DNA from: Tridacna crocea
Taxonomy: Eukaryota > Mollusca > Bivalvia > Cardiida > Cardiidae
Direction of reading: 5' to 3'
Assembly: GCA_943736015.1 (NCBI GenBank)
Contig: OX031073.1
Coordinates: 23,029,210 to 23,093,209 of the forward strand
DNA: 64,000 nt
Part shown: in pieces, positions 48,681 to 64,000 of the stretch
Numbering within the stretch: position 1 is the stretch's first letter
Layout: the number at the start of each line of letters is the position of its first letter
Made by a program: the position numbers and the translations under genes
The notes under the pieces: model-generated
The model's input: only the letters and a program-made list of their open reading frames with translations
What the model was told of the DNA's origin: nothing
Databases searched by the model: none

Positions 48681-49496
48681 TACGGGTGGCAAAGTTACAA
48701 ATTTTGTGAAATGCTCTTATCCACAAGGTGTTCTATCAGTCTTTGAAGGTTCAAGATCATATCTTTTATATTTTAGAAATTATGGCCCAGACGAAATTCA
48801 AAGTGAAAAGGGCAATAACTCAAAAAGAAGGATAGCAGAGTTATGGTTCTTGTGCAGTGCACTTCTTCATAATGTGTTCTATTAGTCTTTGAAGTTTCAA
48901 GATGATGGACTTTGAAGTTTGGAAGTTATGGTCTTTACAAAAATTCAAACTGAAAATTAACAAATGGCAATAACTCAAAAAATAAAGGTGGCAGAGTTAT
49001 GACTCATGTGCAATGCACTTCTCCATATTGGTTCTATCAGTGTATTAAGTTCCAAGTTAATAGCTTTTATAGTTTGGAAGTTATGGCCTGGACAAATATT
49101 CAAACTGAAAATTAACAAAGGGCAGTAACTCAAAAAATAAAAGTGGCAGAGTTATGTTTCATGTGCACTGCACTTCTCCATAGTGTGTTCTATCAGTGTA
49201 TGTAGTTTCAAGTTGATACCTTTTATAGTATGGAAGTTATAGCCTGAACAAAAATTCAATGTGAAAAGTTGGTTATTTCAGAAATCGGGGCAGAAAATTT
49301 TAGAACGCAAATAGCGATCCAAATTCTAAGACCCAGGTGCACAACTAGACATCATGGAGATTCATGGAGATTCATTGTGGCAAGTTTCAAATAATTCCGA
49401 TGGAAACTGTAGGAGGAGTTGCACACACAAGAAATTGCTAACGGAAGGACGGACGGACGACCAGGGGTACAACATAATATGACCCTTCCGGCGTAT
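48681..49496 (+). mobile_element. Outer element F, right part with ~150-bp repeats
   Basis: Three to four units with GGCAATAACTCAAAAAATAA and GGTGGCAGAGTTATG, ending GACGGACGACCAGGGG, then TATGACCCTTCCGGCGTAT. Confidence 0.8.
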
Positions 49497-49605
49497 AAAA
49501 AGGAGAAAATGCTGGTCACCAGCATTTTCTCCTTTTCCCATAATGTTTCCTACAGGCTTCTTTCTCAGGGGTGTTAAAAGTCGGGATTGTGTGGTAAAAA
49601 GTTAA
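49497..49605 (-). mobile_element. Palindromic MITE, right part (start at 46182)
   Basis: AAAAAGGAGAAAATGCTGG, loop, right arm, X' flank and TTAA; completes the copy broken at 46302. Confidence 0.85.
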
Positions 49606-49708
49606 TACAGATGTGTATTAGACCGATAATATATCAGTCTTTAATTTTTTTTTATCAGAACTTTTTTTTCCTCTGTATTGATACCAAATTAATGCAAGAA
49701 CAGTGAAG

Positions 49709-50529
49709 CAGGGTTTTCCTTGACGCACGATTTTGTGCGTTTTGATGCACTTTTAAGGAAAATGACCCGCATTTTTTTCAGTAATGCGTCATGGTGGACG
49801 CACAAATACAATAACATGTAATAATGATCGTATATACTTCTGACACTGTTACTTCGTGAGCAGATAAAAAAATCTAGAGTACGAAGGGAAAATGGGACGA
49901 AACACTGAACTGTATCGATTTTACTGAAATACCGTCGGTCTTTAATCGGGTCTAAACTAAACCAGTCGATCTCGAATGAAAACATTATGTTTCCTGTCAA
50001 AATCGACGTCGTTCTTGCTGTCTGCAAGGAAGAAGAGCCCTTAAACAAAGATCAGACGATACTGCGGCTGGTGAGAGCACCCAGAACATCATTTCAAGGT
50101 CTCGAGGGTTCACTGTAAATTAGCTAGAGATACACTTTGTTATTCTTTGAAAACAGCGGCATGAACGCGACATTCGTGTCAACAAAACACAAAAATCGGG
50201 TCATTTATCTAATTGGTGAAAATAGTTCATTTTCGGCCGAAACTGATAATCTTTATCAAGAAAAATAACAGAGACTCCCCACACTGGCCGACAACAAGCT
50301 TTCTTCGCAAACGAAATGGTCGATTCCTGTGATAAAAACAAAATAACCCTTAACCATAGCGAGAGGCTACACATAAAAGAACACATACTATCACAAATAG
50401 TAACTTTTGTTTAAGTCTTTTGGTGAATTACATTTTGTTGTGACCCCCAAAAATTCCAAAATGACCCCCAATATTTTTGAGTAGGGGGTCACAATGACCC
50501 TCTATTTTTGTGGCCGAGGGAAAACCCTG
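49709..50529. mobile_element. hAT-like non-autonomous element
   Basis: Ends CAGGGTTTTCC and GGAAAACCCTG are a perfect 11-bp inverted repeat; AGTGAAG flanks both sides (49702-49708, 50530-50536). CAGGG ends and a 7-8 bp duplication point to hAT. A 119-codon minus-strand frame inside (49689-50048) shows no transposase motif I can name. Confidence 0.8.
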
Positions 50530-50640
50530 AGTGAAGTATAAAGAAAATGTTTTATTACTGAAAATGAAATGTTGATTAAACAACAAAGGTGTATTACAAA
50601 AAGATAAAATTGTTCTAACTGAACAAACTTTAATTAACAC

Positions 50641-50925
50641 TACCTTACAACAAAATTTTGGACAAGTAGAAATTGAAAGCATTAACAGACAACAACATAA
50701 AAGTGACTGAAAAATTGAAATTTGTTTTGGAAAAGGAAGAAAACATTGCGGGAAAAGGAGAAAATGCTCATTACCAGCATATTCTCCTTTTCCATGAATT
50801 ATTCTTAAATTTTGTTCTCCTTTTCCCACAATGTTTTCAAAAAGCTTTTTTCTCAAAATCTTCTTTCTCAGGGCCATTAAATGTGTGTGTGTGTGTTAAA
50901 ATTCTGTGATAAACGGTTACAAAAA
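50641..50925 (-). mobile_element. Palindromic MITE with duplicated right arm
   Basis: CTCCTTTTCC occurs twice around an inserted ATGAATTATTCTTAAATTTT; a GTGTGT run near the right end. Confidence 0.78.
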
Positions 50926-50928
50926 GGG

Positions 50929-51133
50929 TTAACAACAAAATTTAAGAATAATTCAAAATGAAAGCATTTGAAGACGACAAATTTAATATAGCACGAACGA
51001 CAAGATTTTTTATCAGAAAGAAGAGAAACATTGTGGAAAAAGATAACCTTCATTTTCTCCTATTCCCATAATGTTTTCAAAAGGCTTTTTCCTCAGGGTT
51101 GTCAAAAGTTGTCATTGTGCGGTAGAGAGTTAA
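50929..51133 (-). mobile_element. Palindromic TTAA MITE, diverged hairpin
   Basis: TTAA ends; loop reduced (AAAAGATAACCTTCATTTTC). Confidence 0.82.
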
Positions 51134-51228
51134 GCTCCCCTATCAAATAGCATAGCCCACACTCAGGAGACCAATGAATGAACATTATAGATCCAACATC
51201 ACATTTACAATTGTATGGTAGTCCAATG

Positions 51229-51455
51229 TTAACTCATTACCAAACCACAAAATTTTGGACGGGTCCAAATTGAAAGCATTTGCAGACGACAAAATAAACG
51301 TGAATCAAAAATGGAAAGTTCATTTGGAAAGGGTAGAAAACATTGTGGGAAAAGGAGAAAATGCTGGTTACCAGCATTTTCTCCTTTTCCCTCAATGTTT
51401 TCAAAGGCTTCGTCTTCAGGGTCGTTAAAAGTCGGGACTGCATGGTAAAGATTTA
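51229..51455 (-). mobile_element. Palindromic TTAA MITE
   Basis: Complete Y-hairpin-X' copy with one hairpin mismatch. Confidence 0.92.
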
Positions 51456-51709
51456 ATCTAAACTGTATAAACAAAAGGAACTGAAGTTTCTTATATATAT
51501 CTCCAATGTAATAATGAAACAACACATGCTTGAGAACTTTTGTCACAATGTTCTCTTACACTTGGCTAAAGTCTGCCTATCAAATGTATTAGTATACAAC
51601 ACTTAAGCATGTAAAGTAACTTTTCGGCATTTCAGTGCACAAAATTCCCAGTAACTTCTATTACACACTGGGGTGGGGTGAATGAAGACTTTAGTACAAA
51701 GTCTCAACT

Positions 51710-63940
<12,231 letters not shown>

Positions 63941-64000
63941 CTACAACAGTGAGGCAGTGGGTCACATTTCAATACCAGTCTAAAAATACAATTAGTTTTC

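Noticed and set aside
49689-50048. 119-codon minus-strand frame
   Set aside because: Lies largely inside the hAT-like element, has no recognisable domain, and extends past the element's terminal repeat.

Overview
This is animal nuclear DNA, AT-rich and very repeat-dense. Short exons are separated by long introns with GT/AG splice sites. Three conserved animal gene families are present. The repeats (tRNA-headed SINEs, GGGCCATGATGGCCC-type elements, TTAA-flanked palindromic MITEs, and hairpins built on GATCAGACTGCAC) are of the kind that fill bivalve mollusc genomes. I infer a bivalve, possibly a heterodont; the species is not determined.

Layout. (1) 3036-12049, plus strand: the last eight exons of a puromycin-sensitive aminopeptidase (M1 family, NPEPPS-like), coding the ERAP1-type C-terminal domain to the stop codon, with a candidate poly(A) signal at 12183. 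(2) 12.2-24 kb: no gene recognised; MITEs, foldback elements and other repeats. (3) 24017-38016, plus strand: a secreted modular protein read as signal peptide, Ly6/uPAR-like cysteine domain in three exons, ShKT domain, then four TSP1 repeats to a stop. The ShKT exon has a 2-nt frame problem. (4) 38-51.7 kb: no confident gene; large foldback elements, minisatellites, a triple-nested element with a 145-bp tandem array, a hAT-like element, and one weak candidate exon at 45.9 kb. (5) 51710-63940, minus strand: the 3' half of a katanin p60 catalytic-subunit gene. It carries two alternative versions of the exon encoding Walker A and pore loop 1, equal in length (159 nt) and both in phase 0-0. This is the most notable finding.

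The dominant repeat is a roughly 200-230 bp TTAA-bounded palindromic MITE, of which I recognise about 90 full or partial copies. Terms used below: the X flank begins ACCACACAATCCC, the Y flank begins ACCAAACGACAAAAT, and between them lies a roughly 60-bp near-perfect hairpin centred on GGTAACC or GGTTACC. Strand + means X on the left. Subfamily A2 starts TTAACCCTTTACTCCATA, A3 starts TTAACCCTTTCCCAAACAAG, and A4 carries a TTTGAGGC or GCCTCAAA flank. Hairpin arms change in matched pairs between copies, and whole-element palindromes (XX' and YY') occur. Both suggest arm-to-arm conversion or recombination inside the hairpin.

The three genes have unrelated functions (cytosolic peptide trimming, a secreted or matrix protein, microtubule severing), and nothing here suggests they work together. 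The aminopeptidase and TSP1 genes are co-oriented. The TSP1 and katanin genes are convergent, with about 13.7 kb of repeats between their stop codons. Repeat boundaries were set by eye and are usually accurate to a few bases where a TTAA end is visible, otherwise to tens of bases.
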